Source: an uncultured SAR116 cluster alpha proteobacterium
GTDB taxonomy: Bacteria; Pseudomonadota; Alphaproteobacteria; Puniceispirillales; Puniceispirillaceae
Assembly: GCA_902583715.1 (NCBI GenBank)
Contig: CACHXC010000008.1
Location: forward strand, 1 to 52,351
Length of the DNA stretch: 52,351 bases
Reading direction: 5' to 3'
Translations under genes and position numbers: made by a program
Shown: positions 25,800 to 34,638 of the stretch, piece after piece
Numbering within the stretch: the stretch's first letter is position 1
Layout of the letters: the number at the start of each line of letters is the position of its first letter
Notes under the pieces: generated by a model
Database searches by the model: none
Seen by the model: the letters and a program-made list of their open reading frames with translations, nothing else
What the model was told of the DNA's origin: nothing

Positions 25800-27254
25800 T
25801 TAGCGGCTATTGCCATGTGACACGCGCTTGCTGGACAGGCCAGAGGCAAGCTTTATCGGATAATCGCCGGTAAAACAGGCGTCACAAAATTGTGGATTAT
25901 CGCCGTTTCGTGCGGTTTCACCCATGGCTCGGTAAAGCCCATCAATCGAGATAAAACCAAGTGAGTCAGCACCAATGTCGGCGGTGATTTCCGCTATGGT
26001 TTTTAGCGCGGCAATCAGCTGGTCTTTATCCGGTGTATCCACGCCATAAAAACAAGGATTGGTTGTGGGTGGGCTGGCAATCCGCATATGCACCTCGACA
26101 GCACCAGCGGCGCGGACCATCGAAACGATTTTGCGTGATGTGGTGCCGCGCACGATTGAATCATCGACTAGAACAACACGCTTGCCGGATATTGTTGCTG
26201 GATTTGCATTATGCTTCATTTTGACGCTGTCATTGCGTCCTTTTTGGGTCGGCTGAATAAAGGTGCGACCGATATAATGGTTGCGAATGATACCAAGATC
26301 GAACGGGATTTTTGATGCGTCGGCGAACCCAAGGGCCGCCGGCACCCCAGAATCCGGAACCGCCACCACAAGATCGGCATCGGCAGGTGCTTCTTTGGCA
26401 AGTTCTGCGCCAATGGCTTTGCGTGCGTGATAGACCCCGCGGCCCTCTAAGATGCTATCGGGACGGGCAAAATAGATATATTCAAAAATACAAAAACGGT
26501 GGTCTTGCGGTTGAAAGGGCTGGCGTGAATTAATTCCATTTTTATCAATAGCCACCATTTCGCCGGGGGCGAGGTCACGCACAAAACTGGCCCCCACAAC
26601 ATCCAAAGCACAGGTTTCTGAAGCTAATACATAGGCATCACCCTGTTTGCCAAGCACCAGCGGGCGGACACCATACGGATCACGCACACCGATCAACATA
26701 TCTTTGGCAATACAAACAAGCGAAAAAGCGCCTTCAATCTGTTTGAGGGCATCGATCAATCTGTCAATCACCGTGTCTTGATGGGACCGCGCCACCAGAT
26801 GCACAATAATTTCAGTGTCGGATGAGGATTGAAACAGACTGCCAGTTTCTACAAGCGATGCACGCAATCGCGCCGCATTGGTCAGATTGCCATTATGCGC
26901 CAGCGCAAACCCGCCAAAAGCAAGTTCTGAAGAAAATGGCTGGGTTTCCATTAAGGCATTGGTTTTGCCACTTGTTGAATAGCGATTATGCCCAATCGCC
27001 ACATGCCCATGTAAACCCTGCATTTCAGCTGATCCGGCATCAAAATTTTCACCGACATGACCAAGGCCGCGATGCGCATGAAAATGCCGCCCATCAAAGG
27101 TGACGATGCCAGCCGCTTCTTGGCCACGATGTTGCAAAGCATGCAGGCCAAGGGCTGTGTTGATATTGGCCTCATTGGTTCCATAAATGCCAAAAATGGC
27201 ACATTCTTCATGCAGATGGTCATCATCAAAGGGGTTGGTTGTGGTGCGGGTCAT
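25800..27254 (-). CDS. purF: Amidophosphoribosyltransferase
   Basis: First committed step of purine synthesis: PRPP plus glutamine to phosphoribosylamine. N-terminal Ntn glutaminase: Cys18 in EECAIFGIYG would become the N-terminal nucleophile after removal of a 17-residue propeptide. HALQHRGQEAAGI and GHNRYSTSGKT are glutaminase motifs. The C-terminal phosphoribosyltransferase domain has VVLVDDSIVRGTTSRKIV for PRPP. 484 aa. The CPxCxxC iron-sulfur ligands of the Bacillus type cannot be confirmed, although CDAC is seen near the C-terminus. It is flanked by cvpA as in many bacteria. Confidence 0.97.
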   Translation of the reverse strand: MTRTTTNPFDDDHLHEECAIFGIYGTNEANINTALGLHALQHRGQEAAGIVTFDGRHFHAHRGLGHVGENFDAGSAEMQGLHGHVAIGHNRYSTSGKTNALMETQPFSSELAFGGFALAHNGNLTNAARLRASLVETGSLFQSSSDTEIIVHLVARSHQDTVIDRLIDALKQIEGAFSLVCIAKDMLIGVRDPYGVRPLVLGKQGDAYVLASETCALDVVGASFVRDLAPGEMVAIDKNGINSRQPFQPQDHRFCIFEYIYFARPDSILEGRGVYHARKAIGAELAKEAPADADLVVAVPDSGVPAALGFADASKIPFDLGIIRNHYIGRTFIQPTQKGRNDSVKMKHNANPATISGKRVVLVDDSIVRGTTSRKIVSMVRAAGAVEVHMRIASPPTTNPCFYGVDTPDKDQLIAALKTIAEITADIGADSLGFISIDGLYRAMGETARNGDNPQFCDACFTGDYPIKLASGLSSKRVSHGNSR

Positions 27255-27256
27255 GG

Positions 27257-27892
27257 TCAGTTGGACTTTTCATCATTGAGTAATTCAAGCGGTTTTTTCA
27301 CGATCGCGGCCCCATCATCTATCATCTTTTCAATCGTCTCGGCGGCTGTCGCGTCATCGCCTGTGTGATCAATCAGATTGGACGATAATTTGTCGTTGTA
27401 ATAATCTGGCATAAATTTGGCAAAATACTGGGCGCTTTGGCTGAAAAGGGGTGTGCTTTGGGCATTTTGTATCGTTGCTGGCAAATTGTTTTCGCCTTCG
27501 ATAGCAAGCACCGTCCCGATAAAGGCAAGAAGCACCAATAGATAGCCGCGGGCCAAACCAAAAATAACACCAAGCCACCGGTCAAGACTGCCGAACCCGG
27601 CGCGGGTTAGCCCGGGAGACAAAAAGCTGGCCATTAAAAACCAAATGATCACTGTCGCCGCAAAGGGAAGCCCCCACGCCAAAGCCGCGCTCAACCCATC
27701 GGCATTTATCGTATCTGCGATCGGGTCTTCCAGCAGGGGTTTGGCATAATTGGCGACCACAACCGCTACAACCCAGCCAAGAAGCCCCAAAAATTCGCGG
27801 GTCATGCCACGCAATGTCGAAAATATAGCTGATACGATCAGCACAAAAACAACAGCGTAGTCGGCAACAGTAAGGGCGGTAAACTCGATCAT
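27257..27892 (-). CDS. cvpA: CvpA family membrane protein
   Basis: Inner-membrane protein of 211 aa with four predicted helices in the first 125 residues (starting YAVVFVLIVSAIFSTLRG, then FLGLLGWVVAVVVANYA). The motif RGMTREFLGLLGW is the family hallmark. Colicin V production protein homologues sit next to purF in many proteobacteria and affect envelope integrity and colicin export; the mechanism is unknown. The C-terminal 60 residues are acidic and soluble. Two bases separate its stop from purF ATG. Confidence 0.92.
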   Translation of the reverse strand: MIEFTALTVADYAVVFVLIVSAIFSTLRGMTREFLGLLGWVVAVVVANYAKPLLEDPIADTINADGLSAALAWGLPFAATVIIWFLMASFLSPGLTRAGFGSLDRWLGVIFGLARGYLLVLLAFIGTVLAIEGENNLPATIQNAQSTPLFSQSAQYFAKFMPDYYNDKLSSNLIDHTGDDATAAETIEKMIDDGAAIVKKPLELLNDEKSN

Positions 27893-27941
27893 GAAACGGT
27901 TATAACAGAAATATCGATGATAGCGATAGACACTATCACGG

Positions 27942-29312
27942 TCAGTTCATGCCCCCCATAATGTTGATTAAATCAGCCAATGTCGGGGGTTGTGACAAGC
28001 TGATTTCGGCATTTTTGGCGCTGGCTTTGCGTGGCCGAGGCATCACCGCATTGTCAAAGCCAAGTTTGGCGGCCTCTTTCAAGCGGGCATCTGATTGCGC
28101 CACCTGCCGCAATTCGGCAGATAGGGCAACTTCACCAAAAAACACGGTTCGTTTCGGGGCTGCCCGGCCCGTAACTGACGAGATGAGGGCCGCCGCAACG
28201 GCAAGATCAGCCGCGGTTTCATGAATTTTTAACCCGCCAGCCACATTCAGGAAAATATCGCGCCCCGATAATGGCACGCCGCACCGAGCCTCTAAAACAG
28301 CTGTTAACATGGCAAGCCGACTACTATCCCAGCCAACAACATTGCGCCGCGGTGTGGCGAGCGATGAGGGGGCGACAAGCGCTTCGATTTCGACCAGTAC
28401 TGGGCGGCTTCCCTCAATACCTGCAAACACCACCGCGCCAGTGACGTCATCACGCCGGTCTGCCAGAAACAGTTCTGACGGGTTCGGCACTTCGGCAAGT
28501 CCGGCCTCAACCATTTCAAACACGCCTATTTCATCAGTCGCGCCAAACCGGTTTTTTACACCGCGCAAAATTCTGAAGTGATGCGACCGGTCGCCTTCAA
28601 AATATAACACAGTATCGACCATATGTTCGAGCACGCGCGGCCCGGCAATTGCCCCGTCTTTGGTCACATGGCCGACAATCAAAAGGGCGACACTGTTATT
28701 TTTTGCCGCGCGGATTAATTCTTGGGCGCTGGCCCGTACCTGCGACACGGTGCCGGGGGCTGAGTCAAGGCTTGGTAAAAACATTGTCTGGATCGAATCA
28801 ATGACCACAATGTTTGGGCGGTCCGGTCCGGTCATGGAGGCGGCAATGTCGCTGGTGTTGGTCGCGGTGCCAAGCTCAACTGCGGCATTGGCAAGGCCCA
28901 GACGGCTGGCCCGCATGCGCACCTGATCGGCCGACTCTTCACCGGAAATATAAGCCGCACGAAAGCCGCGCTTTGCTAAATTACAGGTCAGTTGCAACAG
29001 TAATGTTGATTTGCCTATGCCCGGATCGCCGCCAATTAAGGTGGCTGACCCCGGCACCAAACCGCCACCTGCCACGCGGTCAAATTCTGAAATATCAGAT
29101 TGCATCCGCGGCAATGGGGCGGCGGCTTGAGCGCTTTGTAATGGTTCTAAAGTGATCTGCCGGCCCGTGGCCCTTTTTCCGGGCCCGGACGGGGTATCTT
29201 TGCGTTCCTCAACAAGCGTGTTCCACGCCCCGCAATCATCACATTTGCCGGCCCATTTAGGAAAGGCGGACCCGCATTGTTGGCAGACATAACTGACCGC
29301 GGCGCGCGCCAT
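27942..29312 (-). CDS. radA: DNA repair protein RadA (Sms)
   Basis: RecA-related ATPase that drives branch migration during recombinational repair. With ATG 29312 (456 aa): N-terminal zinc finger Cys10, Cys13, Cys24, Cys27 in CQQCGSAFPKWAGKCDDCG; Walker A GDPGIGKST near residue 95; the RadA-specific KNRFG motif in RGVKNRFGATDE; and a C-terminal Lon-like domain with DLAVAAALISS. GTG 29315 is one codon upstream. It overlaps the mlaF stop by one base (TGATG). Confidence 0.96.
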   Translation of the reverse strand: MARAAVSYVCQQCGSAFPKWAGKCDDCGAWNTLVEERKDTPSGPGKRATGRQITLEPLQSAQAAAPLPRMQSDISEFDRVAGGGLVPGSATLIGGDPGIGKSTLLLQLTCNLAKRGFRAAYISGEESADQVRMRASRLGLANAAVELGTATNTSDIAASMTGPDRPNIVVIDSIQTMFLPSLDSAPGTVSQVRASAQELIRAAKNNSVALLIVGHVTKDGAIAGPRVLEHMVDTVLYFEGDRSHHFRILRGVKNRFGATDEIGVFEMVEAGLAEVPNPSELFLADRRDDVTGAVVFAGIEGSRPVLVEIEALVAPSSLATPRRNVVGWDSSRLAMLTAVLEARCGVPLSGRDIFLNVAGGLKIHETAADLAVAAALISSVTGRAAPKRTVFFGEVALSAELRQVAQSDARLKEAAKLGFDNAVMPRPRKASAKNAEISLSQPPTLADLINIMGGMN

Positions 29313-30103
29313 CACTTGCGGCCTTTTTGCGCATTGGCTGGAATTTGTGTCAGTGGCCCTTCAGCAAGGCCGTGGACAAATTGATGGACTTCGGGAACGC
29401 CGCTCTTGTCCATGTCTTTTACATTACCGCACCATAAAATAACGCCATTATGAACCATCGCCACCTTATCAGCGATTCGCCGCACAGAGGCCATATCATG
29501 GCTAATGGTGACGGTGGTCGCTCCTAAACGTTGGACCGCATTAATGATCAACCGGTCAATGACGCCGCCAGTGATTGGATCAAGGCCAGAGGTTGGTTCG
29601 TCAAACAATAAAATTTCAGGCTTGTCGGCAATCGCCCGTGCGAGGGCCACACGCTTTTGCATGCCGCCCGATAATTCGGCGGGATATTGATCAATCACAT
29701 GCGGGGCAAGTCCAAGATCGGTGACGGTGGCAACAGCAATGTCGCGGGCGGCGGCTTTGCTGAGTTTGCGCTGTTGGCGAAGCCTGAATGTGACATTTTC
29801 CCATATGGGGAGCGAGTCAAACAACGCGCCAAATTGAAATGTCATGCCAAACCTACGGCGCAAACCTTCCATCGCGGCGCGGCCACCACCCAAAATTTCA
29901 ACACCATCAATTTTTATACTGCCTCCATCTGGCGTGATCAGGCCGTTTAAACACTTTAATGTGACTGATTTGCCGCATCCAGAGGTGCCAATAATGACCA
30001 ACGATTCGCCGGCCGCCACCTGCAAATCAATGCCCTTTAAAACCGTGTTATCGCCAAAAGTCTTGGTCACGCCTTGAAGCTCGATTTTTGGCATTGCGGT
30101 CAT
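29312..30103 (-). CDS. mlaF: ABC transporter ATP-binding protein, MlaF-type
   Basis: ATPase of the phospholipid-transport (Mla) system that keeps outer-membrane lipid asymmetry. Walker A GTSGCGKSVTLK, signature LSGGMQKRVALARA, Walker B ILLFDEPTSGLDP and the H-loop ISHD are intact. The LSGGMQKRVALARA signature is typical of MlaF. ATG 30103 starts 1 bp after the mlaE stop (30105-30107). The frame is open further to 30133 but overlaps mlaE. No mlaD is adjacent. Confidence 0.88.
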   Translation of the reverse strand: MTAMPKIELQGVTKTFGDNTVLKGIDLQVAAGESLVIIGTSGCGKSVTLKCLNGLITPDGGSIKIDGVEILGGGRAAMEGLRRRFGMTFQFGALFDSLPIWENVTFRLRQQRKLSKAAARDIAVATVTDLGLAPHVIDQYPAELSGGMQKRVALARAIADKPEILLFDEPTSGLDPITGGVIDRLIINAVQRLGATTVTISHDMASVRRIADKVAMVHNGVILWCGNVKDMDKSGVPEVHQFVHGLAEGPLTQIPANAQKGRK

Positions 30104-30104
30104 G

Positions 30105-30881
30105 TTACACCCCAAAAAACAAAGCGGTAACAAGATAGTTGGAAATCAGGATCAAGATGGATGCAGATACAACCGCGTTGGTGGTTGCGCGCCCAACACC
30201 CTCGGCACCGCGTCCTGAATGATAGCCGTGATAACATCCCATTAAGGCAATCAGGAATCCAAAAACCGCGGCTTTTATTAGGCCAAGCGTGACATCTGAA
30301 ACTTCAAGATATTGCAGTGTGCGCGACAAATAAATCGCCGGATTAAAGCCCAGCCGAAACACACCGACAATATAACCACCAAACACCCCGATCACGTCGC
30401 CAATAAGCACCAAGAACGGCAGGCAAAGCGTACCTGCCAAAAGCCGCGGGGCTACTAGATATTGCATCGGGCGGGTTGATAGCGTGTCAAGCGCATCAAT
30501 TTGATCGGTCACCCGCATGGTGCCAATCTCGGCCGCCATCGAGGCACCAATGCGTCCAGCCACCATTAATCCGGCCAGTACCGGCCCTAACTCACGGGTC
30601 ACTGATAGCACCACGACAGTCGCCACAGTGTCTTCGGCGGAAAACCGGGCAAAACCAGTGTAGGATTGCAACGCCAAAACCATCCCAGAAAATAACGTGG
30701 TCAACCCCACAACAGGCAGAGAATAATATCCGATATCAATGATTTGCCGGAGTAATTGTTGCCAATAATAGGGCGGTGTGAAGATCCATCTGACAGCGAT
30801 CACCGAAAACAAGGTCAGGCGGCCCAGAGCCGATAAAAATGCCAGTGCGGTCCGGCCGATATTTTGGATGAAGCTGAGCAT
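30105..30881 (-). CDS. mlaE: ABC transporter permease, MlaE-type
   Basis: Inner-membrane permease partner of MlaF, 258 aa. Six hydrophobic segments, with FSGMVLALQSYTGFARF, GRIGASMAAEIGTMRVTDQIDALDTL and the MlaE hallmark PRLLAGTLCLPFLVLIGD. ATG 30881 is 779 nt before the stop. The MlaD-like MCE protein, usually next in the operon, is absent; radA follows instead. A gap of 88 bp separates it from alr on the same strand. Confidence 0.9.
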   Translation of the reverse strand: MLSFIQNIGRTALAFLSALGRLTLFSVIAVRWIFTPPYYWQQLLRQIIDIGYYSLPVVGLTTLFSGMVLALQSYTGFARFSAEDTVATVVVLSVTRELGPVLAGLMVAGRIGASMAAEIGTMRVTDQIDALDTLSTRPMQYLVAPRLLAGTLCLPFLVLIGDVIGVFGGYIVGVFRLGFNPAIYLSRTLQYLEVSDVTLGLIKAAVFGFLIALMGCYHGYHSGRGAEGVGRATTNAVVSASILILISNYLVTALFFGV

Positions 30882-30969
30882 TGCTGGCAGGTGTTACAAT
30901 CTTTATCGCTGAAATCTATCTGTTGGTTATGCCGATATTTCCATTTTTTGGCTACCGTTAATAGTAATT

Positions 30970-32091
30970 TTATGAATTTTGATAGTGGCGTGATGGACGC
31001 GTCCCAAGCCGTGTCAAAATCTCATAGGCAATAGTTTCGGCGTCTCCGGCCATGCGCGATAAATTATAGTCATCATGCAATAATTCAACAAAGCCATGTT
31101 GCAAATGCGCTGGATCAATATCGGTCACATCAACTGTGACGCTATCCATAGACACGCGGCCAATTACTGGGGCGGTCTGTGGGCCAATTAACACGCTGGC
31201 CTTGCCGCCAAGTTTGCGATTATAGCCGTCAGCATAACCAACGCCAATCGTGGCAATGCGCGAGGGACGGTCCAGCAGATGGGTGCCGCCATAACCGACG
31301 TGATCACCGGCTTTGGCCTGCCGCAGTTGAATAATGCGTGCCTGCCAGGTGACAACGCGCATCAATTTATCCGTTGCCTGATCTGCAGGGTCTGCGCCAT
31401 ATAAGGCAATGCCTGGGCGTGTCATTTGAAAATGATAATCTGGCGATAACATACTGCCGGCGCTGTTGGCGAGACTTGCCGGCATGCCGGGAAACCACCG
31501 GCGCCATTCATTAAAGGTGGCAAGCTGTAGGGCATTTGTTGGGTCATCCGCCACTTCGGCTGACACCAGATGGCTCATCAGATAGCGGCAGTCTAAGCCG
31601 TCTAGGGCGGATTTATTTTCAATTAACCAGTCAATTTGGTCAGCGTCAAAGCCAAGTCGGGTCATGCCAGTATCGATATGCAACAGAGCCGGCAGGCTTT
31701 CGGATCGCTGTTGGCTGCACATGTGCCAGCGTGACAATTGTTCTAGATCATTGAGCACCGGCGTGATGCGAAAGGCTACATGATCATCAAGCCCATCACG
31801 CTGACAGCCATGTAGGGTCATGATGCGTAGCTGTTTGTGACCCCGCTCATCAAGATGTTGGCGCAGGGTAATAGCCTCGCCAAGATTTGCCACAAAAAAT
31901 TCAGTACACCCAGCATTTGCCAGCGCCTCTGCCACATTTTTGGCGCCCAACCCATAGCCATTTGCCTTGACCATTGCCGCTGTGGTGGTGGTGGCTGATG
32001 ACAAGCTGTCGATATAGCGCCAATTGGCAATAATGGCCCCAAGATCAATAGTTAAACAGCTATCTATATGCCCCATGACCGACAATGGCAT
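30970..32091 (-). CDS. alr: Alanine racemase
   Basis: Makes D-alanine for peptidoglycan. PLP-dependent fold-type III enzyme. The PLP Lys is in MVKANGYGLG (about residue 42), HIDTGMTRLGFD follows, then VGYGGTHLL with the catalytic Tyr region and GRVSMDSVTVDVTD. I chose ATG 32091 (373 aa); a TTG at 32100 would overlap dnaB by 3 bp. The order rplI-dnaB-alr is widely conserved. Confidence 0.95.
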   Translation of the reverse strand: MPLSVMGHIDSCLTIDLGAIIANWRYIDSLSSATTTTAAMVKANGYGLGAKNVAEALANAGCTEFFVANLGEAITLRQHLDERGHKQLRIMTLHGCQRDGLDDHVAFRITPVLNDLEQLSRWHMCSQQRSESLPALLHIDTGMTRLGFDADQIDWLIENKSALDGLDCRYLMSHLVSAEVADDPTNALQLATFNEWRRWFPGMPASLANSAGSMLSPDYHFQMTRPGIALYGADPADQATDKLMRVVTWQARIIQLRQAKAGDHVGYGGTHLLDRPSRIATIGVGYADGYNRKLGGKASVLIGPQTAPVIGRVSMDSVTVDVTDIDPAHLQHGFVELLHDDYNLSRMAGDAETIAYEILTRLGTRPSRHYQNS

Positions 32092-32096
32092 GGCTA

Positions 32097-33596
32097 TCAA
32101 AATCCTTCGGGAAGTTTTGCGAGGTCAGTCAAATCAGTGAAGTGTGTAAATTGCTTCTCAAAATGCACTTGGACCGAGCCCGTCGGTCCATGACGTTGTT
32201 TTGCGATAATGATCTCAGCTTTATTTTCGGCGGATTGCAAGCGGGAAAACCATTCATCATGTCTAATGTTATAACTTTCTTCTGACTCATTAACTTTGCG
32301 TTCTGGCTCCCGTTTGTTGAGGTAGTATTCTTCCCGGTAAACAAACATAACTACATCAGCATCTTGTTCAATTGATCCGGACTCCCTCAGATCAGCCAGA
32401 TTTGGCCGTTTGTCTTCACGTAATTCTACTGCACGTGACAATTGTGATAACGCAAGAACTGGCACATCTAACTCTTTGGCAATGGACTTCAAACCACGGC
32501 TGATATTTGAGATTTCTTGAGTTCTGTTTTCTGGTTTTTTTCCAAGCTCTGGCCCCAAAAGCTGTACGTAATCAACGACTATAAGCCCCAATCCACTGGT
32601 CCGTTTGAGCCGCCTTGCGCGGCTAGAAACCTGAGATATTGATATGGAGGGAGTGTCATCAATAAAAAATGGTGCGGAGGAAATCGCGTTGCTCGCATCA
32701 ACAAGATTGTCGAAGTCTCTGCTGTTCAATTTTCCGCGCCGTATTTGTTCGGAGTCAAGCCTAGCTCGCTCACTTAAAATACGGGTTCCGAGCTGCTCAG
32801 CAGACATCTCTAACGAAAAAAATGCTACTGGGACTGACTTTTCACCACTCCGGGTCGTTGTTGCTGCATGAAAAGCCATGTTGGTAGCGAGCGCAGTTTT
32901 TCCCATTCCAGGCCTTCCTGCCAAAATTATTAAGTCTGATTTATGCAAGCCGCCAAGGAGATTATTTAAATCTGTTAAACCAGTGCTCTCACCAGACAAA
33001 TTGCCATCATTTTTTCTAGCTGCATCTGCTTGGCTGATACTTGCAACAATGATGTTTTCAAAGTTTCTGAGTCCTGCTGTTGATATTGAAGTTTCTGCAA
33101 GCCTAAATAGTTTAGCCTCGGCCGTTTCTATCTGTTTCAAAGCGGGTGTATCAACCGACGGATTGTTCGCATCGTGTATTGTTTCATCGCCAACCAATAT
33201 CAGCTGGCGGCGAATATGCGCATCGTAGATTGTTTCTGCGTAGTTAGCTGCCTGCGTTATACTAATTACCCCATCAGCTAACTCGGAGAGATACACATCA
33301 ACATTATCAATAGTGTTATCCTGATCGTTGGAAAAATAACTTCTGAGTGTCAGAGGATTAGCTAGCTGACCACGATTGATTAGCCGACATATTGTATCGT
33401 ATATGCGGCCATGAAGTGGATCATAAAAGTGTGCCGCAACAAGCCGATCATCGATCCGTTCAATGACACTGTTATCAAGCAGTATCGCGCCCAACAAATT
33501 TTGTTCTGCTGGCAAATTATGCGGCATGCTGTGCGGGTTGTTAGAGGAGACACCTGCTAACGGAAAATTTTTAATATTTGTTTGTTCATCAGCCAT
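32097..33596 (-). CDS. dnaB: Replicative DNA helicase DnaB
   Basis: Hexameric 5'-3' helicase at the replication fork. ATG 33596 gives 499 aa (TTG 33602 also possible). The N-domain with PHNLPAEQNLLGAILLDN and linker are followed by the RecA-like domain: Walker A GRPGMGKTALATN, FFSLEMSAEQL, Walker B LIVVDYVQLLGPE, PVLALSQLSRAVE, and DLRESGSIEQDADVVMFVYR. The REEYY-to-KQRHGPTG C-terminus contains a longer loop typical of alphaproteobacteria. Base composition is low: hand counts of four lines at 32461, 32701, 33061 and 33301 give about 42, 47, 40 and 33 percent GC, against 65 percent in alr (line 31261) and 52 percent in rplI (line 33901). No good ribosome-binding site is seen. Confidence 0.97.
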   Translation of the reverse strand: MADEQTNIKNFPLAGVSSNNPHSMPHNLPAEQNLLGAILLDNSVIERIDDRLVAAHFYDPLHGRIYDTICRLINRGQLANPLTLRSYFSNDQDNTIDNVDVYLSELADGVISITQAANYAETIYDAHIRRQLILVGDETIHDANNPSVDTPALKQIETAEAKLFRLAETSISTAGLRNFENIIVASISQADAARKNDGNLSGESTGLTDLNNLLGGLHKSDLIILAGRPGMGKTALATNMAFHAATTTRSGEKSVPVAFFSLEMSAEQLGTRILSERARLDSEQIRRGKLNSRDFDNLVDASNAISSAPFFIDDTPSISISQVSSRARRLKRTSGLGLIVVDYVQLLGPELGKKPENRTQEISNISRGLKSIAKELDVPVLALSQLSRAVELREDKRPNLADLRESGSIEQDADVVMFVYREEYYLNKREPERKVNESEESYNIRHDEWFSRLQSAENKAEIIIAKQRHGPTGSVQVHFEKQFTHFTDLTDLAKLPEGF

Positions 33597-33599
33597 GAT

Positions 33600-33616
33600 C
33601 AATTTGTAACAAATTG
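33600..33616. promoter_or_regulatory. Perfect 17-bp palindrome abutting the dnaB start
   Basis: CAATTTGT (33600-33607), central A, ACAAATTG (33609-33616): an exact 8+1+8 inverted repeat ending 3 bp from the dnaB ATG, in the place where a ribosome site would be. It could be an operator or an mRNA hairpin. Function unproven. Confidence 0.6.
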
Positions 33617-33678
33617 TGCATTATTTACCATCCGCTTATTGCTCGGTAGTGCATGTTACTTGTGGGGATAATGGGGAT

Positions 33679-33708
33679 AAAAAAGCCGAGGATTATCCCC
33701 GGCTTTTT
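33679..33708 (-). terminator. Rho-independent terminator after rplI (possibly bidirectional)
   Basis: The arms GCCG and CGGC with inner GGA/TCC pairing span 33685-33703. On the minus strand, after rplI, the stem is followed by six T (plus-strand A run at 33679-33684). Five T on the other side (33704-33708) extend the stem or serve the other strand. It would end rpsF-rpsR-rplI transcription before dnaB. Confidence 0.85.
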
Positions 33709-33730
33709 CAGATACAGGCAAAAGTCTGAT

Positions 33731-34351
33731 TTATGACTGGTCGTCGTCGGTGTCGCTGGCGGTGCCGGCATCGTCTGCTGAATTGTCGCCCTCGGCAGTG
33801 GCCGCGGCATCTTCGCTTGTTTCTGCTGGGCTGGCGGTCTGCTGATCATTGTCATCAGCTTCACCCGTTACAGCCACCCCAGTTTTCAGCTGGGTGTCGG
33901 CTTCGGCCAGTGACCGCGCAATGTTGACAATGACTGATACGGACACTTCTGGATGCAAACGGATGCGTGTATCGGTTAGGCCAAGTGTTTTGATCGCACG
34001 GTCCATGATGACCTGACTGCGGCTAATGGTAAAGCCAGCTTCGGTGACAGCCTCGGCAATATCACGTGATGTCACGGACCCAAATAATTGGCCCATTTCA
34101 GATGCTGCCCGGACCATATTGACCGCCAGACCTTCCATTTTTTTGGCTTGGGTTTCGGCTTCTGCCCGTTTGGTCAGATTATCAGCTTCGCGTTGTGCAC
34201 GTTCTGATTCGAACCGTTCTATATTGGCTTTGTTGGCCCGTAGAGCTTTGCCTTGCGGCAACAGATAATTACGCGCATATCCTGGCTTTACGTTCACCAG
34301 ATCGCCCATCTGTCCCAGCTTTTCGATGCGCTCAAGAAGAATAATTTGCAT
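33731..34351 (-). CDS. rplI: 50S ribosomal protein L9
   Basis: Binds 23S rRNA near the L1 stalk. Start MQIILLERIEKLGQMGDLVNVKPGYARNYLLPQG is the canonical N-domain; a long connecting helix and the C-domain follow up to about residue 150. At 206 aa it exceeds the usual 150: residues from about 165 form an acidic, Ala/Asp/Thr-rich tail. Last gene of the rpsF-rpsR-rplI operon. Confidence 0.98.
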   Translation of the reverse strand: MQIILLERIEKLGQMGDLVNVKPGYARNYLLPQGKALRANKANIERFESERAQREADNLTKRAEAETQAKKMEGLAVNMVRAASEMGQLFGSVTSRDIAEAVTEAGFTISRSQVIMDRAIKTLGLTDTRIRLHPEVSVSVIVNIARSLAEADTQLKTGVAVTGEADDNDQQTASPAETSEDAAATAEGDNSADDAGTASDTDDDQS

Positions 34352-34380
34352 GTTATTGGTCTCCCGTTATCCGGCTATGC

Positions 34381-34635
34381 CTATTCAGAAACATAAGGCA
34401 TTAATGCCAGAAAGCGTGCGCGCTTGATGGCGGTTGCAAGTTCACGCTGTTTCTTTGCTGATACGGCCGAAATGCGCGATGGAACAATTTTGCCCCGTTC
34501 CGAGGTAAAGCGAAGCAACAACTTGGTGTCTTTGTAATCAATTTTTGGCGCGTTTGGACCAGAAAATGGACAAGCTTTACGACGACGATTAAACGGCTTG
34601 CGAACGGCTTCGCGTTTGATTTCTAACTGTGTCAT
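34381..34635 (-). CDS. rpsR: 30S ribosomal protein S18
   Basis: Small-subunit protein pairing with S6 on the platform. 84 aa with [22 protein letters not shown] and [32 protein letters not shown], the diagnostic S18 core. It lies 3 bp after rpsF and 29 bp before rplI. Confidence 0.98.
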   Translation of the reverse strand: MTQLEIKREAVRKPFNRRRKACPFSGPNAPKIDYKDTKLLLRFTSERGKIVPSRISAVSAKKQRELATAIKRARFLALMPYVSE

Positions 34636-34638
34636 GGA

